Shown here in pieces: positions 1-6,908 of a stretch of DNA of 7,710 nucleotides (the stretch's first letter is position 1; each line of letters starts with the position of its first letter). Origin of the DNA: Planctomycetota bacterium (GTDB lineage: Bacteria; Planctomycetota; Phycisphaerae; WQYP01); contig JAJZNY010000266.1 in assembly GCA_021852245.1 (NCBI GenBank), positions 1 to 7,710 on the forward strand. The letters are read 5' to 3'. The position numbers and the translations under genes are program-made. Below the pieces are notes generated by a model, which ran no database searches, was not told where the DNA came from, and was given only the letters and a program-made list of their open reading frames with translations.

Positions 1-262
1 CAAGCATCCACGCCGCTACAGCAAGCGCTATGAGGGCGATGTCACGCAGCAGCCCGATGGCCAAGCCGTGCTCGATAGCCGCCGGGCTGTGAGCCGCCGC
101 CCACGCCGCACCGAAGCAGCCGCACGGAACCGGATGCTTGGCCAGCATGTCCGCCACGATGGCGCCGGAGAACATGGCGATTCGCGACGTCAGGGGATTC
201 GAGGCCATACGCCGCAAGGGCGCGGATGGTGGCCGTGGGCTACCGGCACCCAAGCGGGCCAT
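1..262 (-). CDS. Partial small membrane protein with MauE/DoxX-like CGCFG motif (runs off window)
   Basis: Reading leftwards from an ATG at 262, an open frame of 87 codons continues past the window edge, so the C-terminus is missing. The start is supported by an AGGA ribosome site 8 bases upstream, inside the end of the carbonic anhydrase gene, whose stop codon is only 3 bases away; the two are probably translationally coupled. Visible are a weakly hydrophobic stretch (about residues 27-41), the motif PCGCFG (about 46-51), a loop, then LLRD followed by a clear membrane helix up to the edge. In MauE-type (methylamine utilization) and related DoxX-like proteins, a CGCFG motif followed by an R-N/D-hydrophobic helix is characteristic. 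The first two membrane helices expected in that family are absent: the first 25 or so residues are Arg/Pro/Ser-rich. It is either an N-terminally shortened member or a decayed remnant. Family assignment is from motif recognition only; substrate and function are unknown. Confidence 0.5.
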   Translation of the reverse strand, partial: MARLGAGSPRPPSAPLRRMASNPLTSRIAMFSGAIVADMLAKHPVPCGCFGAAWAAAHSPAAIEHGLAIGLLRDIALIALAVAAWML

Positions 263-265
263 GCA

Positions 266-838
266 TTACTTCCTGACAGGCTCGTAGCCGGAGATAATCA
301 GGTCCAGTTTGCCGGTGGCTGGGGAAATCATTAAACCGTGTACCGGCAGGCGCGATGGCAGCAGCGGATGGCGGCGGATCATATCGACGCTTTGTCGGAC
401 GCCGTCCTCGGCCCGGTCAAAGCCGCGCAGCCAATTTTCAAAATCAATACCGGCGTTTTTCAGCGTGGAGAGAGTGACCTCGGGGATGCCGTGGGCCATC
501 GCCTTATCAAGTATTTCGGTCGAATGGAGTCCGGTGACACCGCAATCATGGTGTCCCACAACGGCGATTTCCTGCACGTTGAGCTTGTAGACGCCCACGA
601 TGATGCTGCGCATTACGGAACCAAAGGGGTGAGTCACCAGGGCACCGGCATTTTTCAGGATTTTGACATCACCGTTGCGAACATTCATCGCATGCGGAAG
701 CAGTTCAACCAGTCTGGAATCCATACAGGTGAGTATCAGCAGTTTTTTATTGGGGAGGGTATCGGTCTTGAAAGGTTCATATTGCCGATCCCGAACGAAC
801 GAAGCGTTAAACGCAAGTATTTCATCGAGCAGAGTCAT
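266..838 (-). CDS. Beta-class carbonic anhydrase, YtiB-like
   Basis: This 190-residue protein should interconvert CO2 and bicarbonate in the cytoplasm. The beta-class zinc site is complete: Cys38 in the CMDSR motif, with the Asp40-Arg42 dyad, and His96 and Cys99 in GHHDCG. The segments VELLPHAMN (44-52), NGDVKI (55-60), AGALVTHPFGS (64-74) and VHGL near residues 166-169 closely resemble Bacillus subtilis YtiB as I remember it, so I place it in that subgroup rather than with the E. coli Can/CynT type. Length is normal for the subgroup and no residue is missing. The ATG start at 838 has no obvious Shine-Dalgarno sequence. A 144-base gap separates it from fabF, so it may have its own promoter, although none is clear. 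The downstream CGCFG membrane gene begins 3 bases after its stop. Carbonic anhydrase identity is firm; a role beside fatty-acid synthesis (bicarbonate for acetyl-CoA carboxylase, or handling CO2 released by condensation) is inference. Confidence 0.95.
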   Translation of the reverse strand: MTLLDEILAFNASFVRDRQYEPFKTDTLPNKKLLILTCMDSRLVELLPHAMNVRNGDVKILKNAGALVTHPFGSVMRSIIVGVYKLNVQEIAVVGHHDCGVTGLHSTEILDKAMAHGIPEVTLSTLKNAGIDFENWLRGFDRAEDGVRQSVDMIRRHPLLPSRLPVHGLMISPATGKLDLIISGYEPVRK

Positions 839-876
839 GGTGCAAAGTCCAGAACATTGACATCGCCAACCGCAAT

Positions 877-889
877 CAGGCGCCCGCTT
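877..889. repeat. Imperfect 13-base direct repeat, copy 1
   Basis: CAGGCGCCCGCTT on the plus strand matches CAGGAGCCCGCTT at 947-959 at 12 of 13 positions, 70 bases apart, within the short gap between fabF and the carbonic anhydrase gene. This copy lies about 39 bases upstream of the carbonic anhydrase start, where a regulator could bind. No known binding motif is recognised, and chance similarity in GC-rich DNA is possible. Confidence 0.3.
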
Positions 890-946
890 CGGATGTCAGG
901 TTTGATTGGGTCGGGCCATCCGTGACGAAATTCCAAACTCACGACG

Positions 947-959
947 CAGGAGCCCGCTT
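947..959. repeat. Imperfect 13-base direct repeat, copy 2
   Basis: CAGGAGCCCGCTT on the plus strand is the partner of the 877-889 copy, differing at one base. It lies just downstream of the fabF stop codon. The rest of the 144-base gap holds only a 5-base stem (921-925 with 939-943) without a T-tract, so I see no convincing terminator for fabF here. Confidence 0.3.
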
Positions 960-982
960 TTTACCTCTGCAAATCGCCTACG

Positions 983-2227
983 CTACACCTTGCCGATGAG
1001 TATGGATGTGTTATGCCCGCCGAATCCAAAGCTGTTGCTCATGGCGTACTGAACATTCGCCTCACGGGCGCGATTGGGGACATAATCCAAATCGCAGAGA
1101 GGATCAGGCTCGTCATAATTGATGGTAGGCGGCAGCACGCCGCGATGCATGGCCAGACACGTGATGGCCAGTTCAATTCCACCAGAAGCCCCGAGGCTGT
1201 GTCCCAAGGCTCCCTTGGTGGAGCTGACGGGAACTTTTTTGGCTGCCGAGCCGAAGGTTTTATGCACGGCGCGGGTCTCAGCCAGATCGCCCAGTTCAGT
1301 ACTGGTACCATGGGCGTTGATGTAGTGCACTTGATCGGGGTTGATCCGAGCCTCGGCCAGGGCTTTATTCATGGCTTTAGCGGCACCGGTGCCATTTTCA
1401 TCCGGAGCGGTGATATGGCACGCATCACCCGTGGCGCCGCAGGCGAGAACCTCACCATAAATGCGAGCTCCGCGCTTTTTGGCCAGTTCGTATTCTTCCA
1501 ACACCACGACGCCGGCTCCTTCGGACATGACAAAACCGTCACGATCTTTGGAAAACGGCCGGGAGGCCTTTTCTGGTGCGTCGTTGCGCGTTGAAAGGGC
1601 CCGGAGAGCACAAAATGCCGCCATTCCCAATTTGGTCATAGCGGCTTCAGCGCCGCCCGCCAGCATGACATCCGCCTCGCCGTAGGTAATGGAATGAAAG
1701 GCGTCGGCGATGGCATTGCCTGACGTTGCGCAGGCCGTTGCCGTGGCGGAGACCGGTCCGCTCAAGCCGAACTGGATCGATAAATTACCGGCTGCGGCAT
1801 TTACCATGAGCCGGGGGACGGTAAATGGGGAGACACGCCCCACCCCCTTGGCGAGCATTTTGTCGTATTGCTGTTCCATTTCCTCGATGCCGCCGATACC
1901 GGAGCCGACGATCACCCCGCAGCGATCGCGATCGAGAGTTGAAAAATCGATGCCCGAATCCAGCACGCTTCGAATCCCCGCGGCCATGCCGTAAAGGGCG
2001 AAGCGATCAAGCCGCTTGGCCTCTTTGTGCCCGATGATATCTTCGTAGTGAAAATCTTCCGGGGTAATTTCCCCCCCGATACGGACGGGATACGTGCTGA
2101 CATCAAATCGAGTTAACGTGCGTATTCCACACTTGCCGTCGAGCAATCGGGCCCAGAAAGTATCAAGGATATCGCCCAAAGGTGTAACAACCCCCAGGCC
2201 GGTAATGACGACTCGACGTTTGGTCAT
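983..2227 (-). CDS. fabF: 3-oxoacyl-[acyl-carrier-protein] synthase II (FabF)
   Basis: This 414-residue cytoplasmic condensing enzyme elongates acyl-ACP with malonyl-ACP, releasing CO2. The thiolase-fold KAS signature is complete: nucleophile Cys166 in TACATSGN, His306 in NAHGTST, Lys338 in SSTKGALGHSLGA, His343 in the same segment, and the C-terminal NSFGFGGHN loop (398-406). The N-terminus RRVVITGLGVVTPLG is typical. The length equals the usual 410-415 residues. The Cys-His-His triad marks FabF/FabB; full length, sequence style and adjacency to acpP favour FabF. The ATG start is fixed by the family N-terminus; the only ribosome-site candidate is GGAG ending 13 bases upstream, which is longer than optimal. 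It follows acpP after 106 bases that contain a nested stem-loop, so it may be expressed at a lower level than acpP. It is the last gene of the fab cluster. Confidence 0.97.
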   Translation of the reverse strand: MTKRRVVITGLGVVTPLGDILDTFWARLLDGKCGIRTLTRFDVSTYPVRIGGEITPEDFHYEDIIGHKEAKRLDRFALYGMAAGIRSVLDSGIDFSTLDRDRCGVIVGSGIGGIEEMEQQYDKMLAKGVGRVSPFTVPRLMVNAAAGNLSIQFGLSGPVSATATACATSGNAIADAFHSITYGEADVMLAGGAEAAMTKLGMAAFCALRALSTRNDAPEKASRPFSKDRDGFVMSEGAGVVVLEEYELAKKRGARIYGEVLACGATGDACHITAPDENGTGAAKAMNKALAEARINPDQVHYINAHGTSTELGDLAETRAVHKTFGSAAKKVPVSSTKGALGHSLGASGGIELAITCLAMHRGVLPPTINYDEPDPLCDLDYVPNRAREANVQYAMSNSFGFGGHNTSILIGKV

Positions 2228-2255
2228 AGGCGGGAAGAATCTCCAAAGAAGATGT

Positions 2256-2295
2256 AAGCCCGCTCACAAACCATGGGTATGGCGGAGGCGGGCCC
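2256..2295 (-). promoter_or_regulatory. Candidate nested stem-loop between acpP and fabF
   Basis: On the minus strand, GCCCGC (2293-2288) can pair perfectly with GCGGGC (2263-2258), with two further G-U pairs at the base. Inside, CCAT (2282-2279) can pair with ATGG (2274-2271) around a 4-base loop. The hairpin ends 28 bases before the fabF start, just ahead of its distant GGAG site. No T-tract follows, so it is not a standard intrinsic terminator. It could stabilise the 3' end of an acpP transcript or reduce fabF expression; both are inference. Confidence 0.3.
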
Positions 2296-2333
2296 ACAAA
2301 TACCTGCAATGCGATAGATCAGGGCCGAATCGC

Positions 2334-2603
2334 TCAGGATTCCGCTTCCGGAGTCTGCTTGGCGGCAACGGCTTTGATGTAATCGATCGCCTGACCGACG
2401 GTTTGGATTTTTTCCGCCTCTTCATCGGGGATGGAGGTTTCAAACTCGTCTTCAAACTCCATGACCAACTCGACGGTGTCGAGGCTGTCGGCATTGAGGT
2501 CGTTGACAAAGTTGGTTTCGCGGGTAATTTCGGCTTTATCGACCCCCATTTGCTCCGCCACGATGTCGATCACCTTCTGTTCAATCTGATCCATATCAGC
2601 CAT
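2334..2603 (-). CDS. acpP: Acyl carrier protein
   Basis: This 89-residue, strongly acidic four-helix protein carries growing acyl chains on a 4'-phosphopantetheine arm. Ser40 in the motif NADSLD is the attachment site for the prosthetic group (added by an AcpS-type transferase not in this window). The recognition-helix sequence [15 protein letters not shown] and the following [13 protein letters not shown] are classical. It is about ten residues longer than E. coli ACP because of the C-terminal tail ending TPEAES. The start at 2603 has a strong GGAGG ribosome site 9 bases upstream. An in-frame ATG at codon 4 is a less well-spaced alternative. It sits between fabG (143-base gap) and fabF (106-base gap). 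The larger gaps, the strong ribosome site and a candidate promoter suggest expression partly independent of the upstream genes, as expected for an abundant protein. Confidence 0.98.
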   Translation of the reverse strand: MADMDQIEQKVIDIVAEQMGVDKAEITRETNFVNDLNADSLDTVELVMEFEDEFETSIPDEEAEKIQTVGQAIDYIKAVAAKQTPEAES

Positions 2604-2612
2604 ATCAAACGG

Positions 2613-2617
2613 CCTCC
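2613..2617 (-). promoter_or_regulatory. Strong ribosome binding site of acpP
   Basis: GGAGG on the minus strand lies 9 bases before the acpP ATG. It is the best Shine-Dalgarno match in the window and stands in contrast to the weak or absent sites of fabF and the carbonic anhydrase gene. Confidence 0.75.
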
Positions 2618-2677
2618 AATAAAAACTCTGGCATACACAGGAACCGGACGTTCACTTCTACAATCGCCGGGCCCTTT

Positions 2678-2706
2678 AAGTTAGCCTGACTCAACAAATT
2701 TATCAA
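2678..2706 (-). promoter_or_regulatory. Candidate sigma70-type promoter for acpP
   Basis: On the minus strand, TTGATA (2706-2701, 5 of 6 to the -35 consensus) and TAACTT (2683-2678, 3 of 6 to the -10 consensus) are separated by 17 bases in an AT-richer part of the fabG-acpP gap. Transcription would start near 2671, leaving a leader of about 67 bases before the acpP ATG. The -10 is weak and the host's promoter consensus is unknown. Confidence 0.35.
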
Positions 2707-2746
2707 CATAACACTTCAGCCATCCGGTCACGCACCGGCCAGCCGC

Positions 2747-3493
2747 CTACATCGACATCCCGCCGTCGACCGCGATCACCTGCCCGGTGATGTATCCTGC
2801 CGCATCTCCGGCCAGAAAGCTTACCACATGGGCCACTTCAGCCGGCGTTCCGAACCGGCGCAGCGGGATCATCTCCTGCACTTTTTCCTTGATCTGCGGG
2901 GGCAGGACATCGGTCATATCCGTTGTGGTGAAACCGGGGGCCACGCAGTTGGCAGTCACCTGCTTACCCGCCAATTCACGGGCGATGGATTTGGTCATAC
3001 CGATCAGCCCGGCTTTGGAAGCCGAATAATTCACCTGGCCCGCATTTCCAATGATGCCCGAAACCGACGCGATGTTGATGATGCGCCCCCATTTGGCGCG
3101 AATCATCGATCGGGCCGCCGCCCGGCAGGCCACAAACGCTGCACGCAGGTTGATGTTGATGACATCATCAAAATCTTTATCTTCCATTCGCATGAACAGG
3201 CCGTCGCGTGTGATGCCCGCGTTATTCACGAGCACATCGAGCCGCCCGTGCGTTTCAATGATCTGCTCCACACCCGCCGCCAGCGCAACGCCGTCACCGA
3301 CATCAAGGGCCAGGGCCTCGACTGAATGGCCGGCGGCCGTGAGCCCGGCCACGAGACCGGAGAGCTTTTCCCCATTGCGTGCCACGGCGACTACGTGCAT
3401 CGAATCGGCGGCGAGCCGCTGCACAATCGCCTCCCCAATACCGCGGGAACCACCGGTGACAAAAGCAACTCGCTTATTCTGTGTTGTGGACAT
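2747..3493 (-). CDS. fabG: 3-oxoacyl-[acyl-carrier-protein] reductase (FabG)
   Basis: This 248-residue NADPH-dependent short-chain dehydrogenase reduces 3-oxoacyl-ACP to 3-hydroxyacyl-ACP. The Rossmann cofactor motif TGGSRGIG is at 13-20 and NNAG at 90-93. The catalytic tetrad is complete: Asn115, Ser143 (in IASVSG), Tyr156 and Lys160 (in NYSASKAG). The C-terminus YITGQVIAVDGGMSM is the standard FabG ending. Length matches the family (about 245). The ATG at 3493 has an AGAGG site 7 bases upstream. It begins 25 bases after the fabD stop, so the two are cotranscribed. SDR proteins are numerous, but position between fabD and acpP plus these motifs make the FabG assignment secure. Confidence 0.97.
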   Translation of the reverse strand: MSTTQNKRVAFVTGGSRGIGEAIVQRLAADSMHVVAVARNGEKLSGLVAGLTAAGHSVEALALDVGDGVALAAGVEQIIETHGRLDVLVNNAGITRDGLFMRMEDKDFDDVININLRAAFVACRAAARSMIRAKWGRIINIASVSGIIGNAGQVNYSASKAGLIGMTKSIARELAGKQVTANCVAPGFTTTDMTDVLPPQIKEKVQEMIPLRRFGTPAEVAHVVSFLAGDAAGYITGQVIAVDGGMSM

Positions 3494-3518
3494 GACAATA
3501 CCTCTGTTCAGGACTCAC

Positions 3519-4448
3519 TTACGAGAGCGATTCAATGTCCGCAATCGTTGAAACGTTCACCACACGGGCCTTGCGGTTGATTTTACGCATCAGACCGGAA
3601 AGCGTCCGACCGGGTCCGATCTCCAAAAATTCTTCGAATCCATCACGCAGCAGACTTTCCATACACCGCTGCCATTGAACAGGCGCGACGATCTGTTGGA
3701 TCAATTGCAGCTTGATCTCCAGCGAGGGGGTGCCATGCGGAGCGGCGGTCACATTGCTGAGCACCGGCGCGGTGGGCGGTTGAAATTCTACCGGCTCGAG
3801 TACCACGCTCATGGCGTCGGCGGCACTTTGCATCAACGGCGAATGGAATGCGCCTGCCACACTCAGCGGCACACTCCGCACACCCAACTCCGTCGCAATC
3901 TCCGCGGCCTTGGTGCAGGCGTCGATACTGCCGGAGAGAACAATCTGGCCCGGCGCATTGATGTTGGCCGGAACGATAACGCCGATGTTTCGTGCCCGTT
4001 CGCATATCTGTCCGGCAACCGCTTCATCGGCGCCCACAAGCGCAAGCATGGTGCTGGGATTCTTTTCTGCGGCTTCCTGCATGAGCCGCCCCCGCGCGCG
4101 AACGAGTTTTACGGCCGACTCAAAATCAACGGCCGCGGCCAGATGAAGGGCCGTATATTCTCCCAGCGACAACCCGGCGTAGGCGGCGGGCGGCGTTGAA
4201 AGCTTGCCAAGCGACTCCAAGACACGATAAATCGCCACGCTGGTGACGAAGATCGCCACCTGTGCGTTATCCGTGGCCTGCAGCGTGGCCTCCGGACCTT
4301 TGAAACAAATCTGAGAGATCTTCAGCTTGAGAATATCATCGGCGGCATCATAAACCTGCGCCGCAACGGGAAATTGCTCGTAAAAATCGGCACCCATGCC
4401 GACATGCTGAGCACCCTGCCCGGGACATAACAATGCAAATCGCTTCAA
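3519..4448 (-). CDS. fabD: Malonyl-CoA:ACP transacylase (FabD)
   Basis: This 309-residue enzyme moves malonate from CoA to acyl carrier protein, supplying the extender unit for FabH and FabF. Motifs in order: PGQGAQ (9-14, oxyanion Gln11), GLSLGEYTAL with nucleophile Ser94, Arg119 that binds the malonyl carboxylate, NINAPGQIVLSG (162-173), catalytic His202 in GAFHSPLM, and FLEIGPGRTLSGLMRKI (274-290). Length is normal. The start codon is TTG at 4448: no in-frame ATG lies between it and the conserved N-terminus, and a GGGGAG ribosome site lies 8 bases upstream. It starts 33 bases after the fabH stop and ends 25 bases before fabG, so all three are probably one transcript. Confidence 0.97.
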   Translation of the reverse strand: MKRFALLCPGQGAQHVGMGADFYEQFPVAAQVYDAADDILKLKISQICFKGPEATLQATDNAQVAIFVTSVAIYRVLESLGKLSTPPAAYAGLSLGEYTALHLAAAVDFESAVKLVRARGRLMQEAAEKNPSTMLALVGADEAVAGQICERARNIGVIVPANINAPGQIVLSGSIDACTKAAEIATELGVRSVPLSVAGAFHSPLMQSAADAMSVVLEPVEFQPPTAPVLSNVTAAPHGTPSLEIKLQLIQQIVAPVQWQRCMESLLRDGFEEFLEIGPGRTLSGLMRKINRKARVVNVSTIADIESLS

Positions 4449-4456
4449 AGTCGATG

Positions 4457-4462
4457 CTCCCC
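4457..4462 (-). promoter_or_regulatory. Ribosome binding site deciding the TTG start of fabD
   Basis: GGGGAG on the minus strand lies 8 bases before the TTG at 4448-4446. The encoded protein begins directly with the conserved FabD N-terminus (KRFALLCPGQG), so no other start fits. Confidence 0.7.
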
Positions 4463-4481
4463 TGCCGCAATGGCCACTAAG

Positions 4482-5474
4482 TTAGAGTTTCACGGTGACG
4501 GTTGCCCACGTCAACCCGCCGCCGATCCCAATAATGACAATCCAATCTCCCCGGCCGCATCGCCCGGCTCGGATCGCCTCATCGAGAGCAATGGCCACCG
4601 ACGCGGCTGATGTGTTACCGTACCGGTCAATATTGATGAACATCCGGTCGGCGGTGAGACCTATCTTTGTCGCCGCGCTGTCGATGATCCTCGCGTTGGA
4701 TTGGTGCGGGATCACCAGCTTGATCTGATCCGGAGTGAGCTTACAGGCATTCATCGCCTTTTCAATGCTCTCGGCCATCTGGGCGACGGCAAATTTGAAA
4801 ACATCTCTCCCACTCATCTTCAGGGTGTGGAGTTTGGCCCCGACACTCTCCGGGTCGGCCGGGCGGCGTGATCCGCCGGCGGGAACATGCAACAGCATGG
4901 CGCCGGAGCCGTCGGCTCCGAGTTCGAAGGCCTGCACGCCCGCTCCCAGATCGGTGGTTTGTTTCAGCACCGCCGCACCGGCACCATCACCGAAAAGGAT
5001 GCACGTTGAGCGGTCGGTATAGTCGGTGATGCGCGAAAGTGTTTCGGCCCCGATCACCAGTACCGTTTTTGCCGAGCCGGTCTTGATAAAATTGGTTGCC
5101 GTCACCAGCGCGTAGACAAAGCCGGAGCAGGCCGCGTTGAGGTCCATCGCACCGATTCCTCTGCGGCAGCCGAGGGCGTGCTGAATCAGGCAGGCGTTGG
5201 AGGGGGTGGGCATGTCGGGTGTGATGGTGGCGCAGATGATCAGGTCAATCTCTTCCGGACGCGTACCGGACGATTCCAGAGCCCGCTGAGCAGCAATCAC
5301 CGCCATGGATGCACTTGACTCGCCCGGGGAGGCGATGCGGCGCTCTCGGATGCCCGTTCGCTGGACGATCCATTCATCCGACGTATCAACCATTTTTTCG
5401 AGGTCAATATTGGTCAGTTTGTGTTCGGGCAGAAAGCTTCCGGTACCGGCGATCAGCGCGCCATGCAGGGTCAT
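4482..5474 (-). CDS. fabH: 3-oxoacyl-[acyl-carrier-protein] synthase III (FabH)
   Basis: FabH starts fatty-acid synthesis by condensing an acyl-CoA (usually acetyl-CoA) with malonyl-ACP. From the ATG at 5474 the protein has 330 residues. The KAS III triad is complete: Cys116 in LNAACSGFVYAL, His257 in IPHQSNARI and Asn287 in YGNTSAAS. DTSDEWI (30-36) with RTGIRERRI (39-47) is the typical N-terminal signature and GIGGGLTWATV the C-terminal one. A TTG in frame at 5483 would add three residues, but the GAGGAG site (5486-5491) is only 2 bases from it and 11 from the ATG, so the ATG is preferred. It follows plsX after 93 bases and precedes fabD by 33. Whether it primes straight or branched chains cannot be read from these motifs. 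Confidence 0.96.
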   Translation of the reverse strand: MTLHGALIAGTGSFLPEHKLTNIDLEKMVDTSDEWIVQRTGIRERRIASPGESSASMAVIAAQRALESSGTRPEEIDLIICATITPDMPTPSNACLIQHALGCRRGIGAMDLNAACSGFVYALVTATNFIKTGSAKTVLVIGAETLSRITDYTDRSTCILFGDGAGAAVLKQTTDLGAGVQAFELGADGSGAMLLHVPAGGSRRPADPESVGAKLHTLKMSGRDVFKFAVAQMAESIEKAMNACKLTPDQIKLVIPHQSNARIIDSAATKIGLTADRMFINIDRYGNTSAASVAIALDEAIRAGRCGRGDWIVIIGIGGGLTWATVTVKL

Positions 5475-5567
5475 TTGCGGCAAAACTCCTCATTAAAATT
5501 CCAACCGCCAAACAGAAGCCGAAAGGATACCGCTATTTGCGGCACAACGCCAATGAAATTCTGAGAC

Positions 5568-6560
5568 TTACCTTGAAGCTCCCGCCCCCAAGGCGACCTC
5601 GATGCGCTGATTGACCCCCAAGTCTAAGGCCTGTTTGGCCGTTTTCACCGCATTACGGATGGCACGTGCCCCCCCCGAACCATGAACCTTCAGGAACACA
5701 CGCGAAAGGCCCAGAAGCAGGGCCCCGCCGTACTCTTCGTGATCAAATCGAGCGACAACCGATTTAAGCACCGGCGCCAAAGCTGAAAGAGCTTCCGGCG
5801 AATGAGCGGCCGCAGCCGACTTGAACTGCCCCAGCAGCGACATGGACAGCCCCTCGACCACCTTCAGAACGGTGTTGCCGGTGAAACCGTCGGTCACCAC
5901 CACATCGCAGCAATCGGAGAAAATATCGCGTCCTTCCACATATCCGACGAAATTTAACGATGCATCCGCCGCCAGCAACGCTTTGGTCTCTTTGACAAGC
6001 GGAGTTCCTTTTTCATCTTCTGTGCCAATGTTCAGCAGGCCGACCCGCGGGTGGGTTTTCCCGAAAAGCACTTCGCTGTAGACCGATGCGAGATGGGCAT
6101 ACTGATGAAGATGGATGGGCTTGGCCTGTACATTCGAACCGGCATCACACAGCAGGCAGTATCCGGCGGACGTGGGAAGCGTCACGGCAATGCCAGGTCG
6201 CTCCACACCCGACAGGGGCTTTATGAATAAGACACCTGCGGCTGTCAACGCTCCGGTATTCCCGGCGGAAATCACAGCGTCAACTTTACCGTCTGCCGCC
6301 AGCCGCACCATTTTGACGATGGAACTGTCCCGCTTCTGACGCACCGCCTCGACCGGGGAGTCGTCCATGCCGATGACCTGAGAAGCATGGACAATCTCAA
6401 TCCGGGGGTGGGGATTGCGGAGATGCTTTTTAATAACATCTTCAGAACCGACCAAAACCAATTGATCTTCGCTGCCAAGAAGCGATAACGATTCAACCGC
6501 TCCGGCGATCATCGGCTCGGGAGCTTTGTCTCCGCCCATGGCATCGATGGCGATGCGCAT
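5568..6560 (-). CDS. plsX: Phosphate acyltransferase PlsX
   Basis: PlsX converts acyl-ACP and phosphate to acyl-phosphate, the acyl donor for PlsY in phosphatidate synthesis; it is a peripheral membrane enzyme linking the fatty-acid and phospholipid pathways. The protein has 330 residues, typical of the family. Signatures include the N-terminal MRIAIDAMGGDKAPEP, IGMDDSPVEAVRQKRDSSI (115-133), SAGNTGAL (149-156), LCDAGSNV, LLNIGTEDEKGTPLVKE and VVTDGFTGN. The ATG at 6560 is preferred to the adjacent in-frame TTG at 6563 because the GAAGGG site (6566-6571) is 5 bases from the ATG but only 2 from the TTG. It follows rpmF by 61 bases and precedes fabH by 93, the conserved bacterial arrangement. 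Confidence 0.97.
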   Translation of the reverse strand: MRIAIDAMGGDKAPEPMIAGAVESLSLLGSEDQLVLVGSEDVIKKHLRNPHPRIEIVHASQVIGMDDSPVEAVRQKRDSSIVKMVRLAADGKVDAVISAGNTGALTAAGVLFIKPLSGVERPGIAVTLPTSAGYCLLCDAGSNVQAKPIHLHQYAHLASVYSEVLFGKTHPRVGLLNIGTEDEKGTPLVKETKALLAADASLNFVGYVEGRDIFSDCCDVVVTDGFTGNTVLKVVEGLSMSLLGQFKSAAAAHSPEALSALAPVLKSVVARFDHEEYGGALLLGLSRVFLKVHGSGGARAIRNAVKTAKQALDLGVNQRIEVALGAGASR

Positions 6561-6621
6561 CAATTCCCTTCAAACTGATATGTCGTCACAAGGCAACGCG
6601 GAAAGGCATGCACCGTCCGCT

Positions 6622-6831
6622 TTACTCCGACGCGTCCTGTTGCTTCTTCTTTTTCTTGTCACGGAGGATCAATCCCAAATCCGGCCGGACATACCCGCAG
6701 CGGCTGCACATGCGGTGCGGCAGACGGTCATGACCGCACTTGGGACACGAATGGTACCCAACTGCCGTCAAAGCATGGTGCGCACGACGCATGCCCTTAC
6801 GGGATTTGCTGGTTCTGGCTACGGGAAGCAT
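6622..6831 (-). CDS. rpmF: 50S ribosomal protein L32 (zinc-ribbon form)
   Basis: This small basic protein of the large ribosomal subunit has 69 residues from the ATG at 6831. The N-terminal segment TSKSRKGMRRAHHAL (7-21) is the L32 signature. Cys29-x2-Cys32 and Cys42-x2-Cys45 form a zinc ribbon, so this is the zinc-binding version rather than the cysteine-free type found in E. coli. The C-terminus carries a five-lysine run after RPDLGLILRD. The frame stays open upstream to 6933, but the extra 34 residues do not look like L32; GGTGGAG (6839-6845) lies 7 bases before the ATG at 6831, which sets the start. It heads the plsX-fab cluster, as in many bacteria. No yceD (DUF177) gene precedes it. Confidence 0.96.
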   Translation of the reverse strand: MLPVARTSKSRKGMRRAHHALTAVGYHSCPKCGHDRLPHRMCSRCGYVRPDLGLILRDKKKKKQQDASE

Positions 6832-6908
6832 CACTACACTCCACCGGCGAAAATAAAATAAGGCCGGGAGCACTGCCGATTCGCACTCACCAGCAAAAAA
6901 TTTCATTG

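Noticed and set aside
338..925. Plus-strand open frame of 195 codons opposite the carbonic anhydrase gene
   Set aside because: It is antisense to a gene with complete catalytic motifs, its protein shows no recognisable domain, and such frames are expected in GC-rich DNA.
921..943. CGTGA/TCACG stem-loop after fabF as a terminator
   Set aside because: Five-base-pair stem with a 13-base loop and no T-run; likely chance.
1013..1594. Plus-strand open frame of 193 codons opposite fabF
   Set aside because: Shadow of fabF; no domain, and the complementary strand carries an intact condensing enzyme.
2094..2684. Plus-strand open frame spanning acpP and both of its flanking gaps
   Set aside because: It crosses acpP antisense and has no recognisable protein features.
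2724..2738. CCGGT/ACCGG hairpin just after fabG as a terminator
   Set aside because: Only five base pairs and no T-run; insufficient for a terminator call.
3643..4005. Minus-strand 120-codon frame overlapping fabD in another frame
   Set aside because: Out-of-frame reading of fabD; product is Arg/Cys-rich with no family resemblance.
3675..4199. Plus-strand open frame of 174 codons opposite fabD
   Set aside because: Antisense shadow of fabD with a low-complexity Arg/Gly-rich product.
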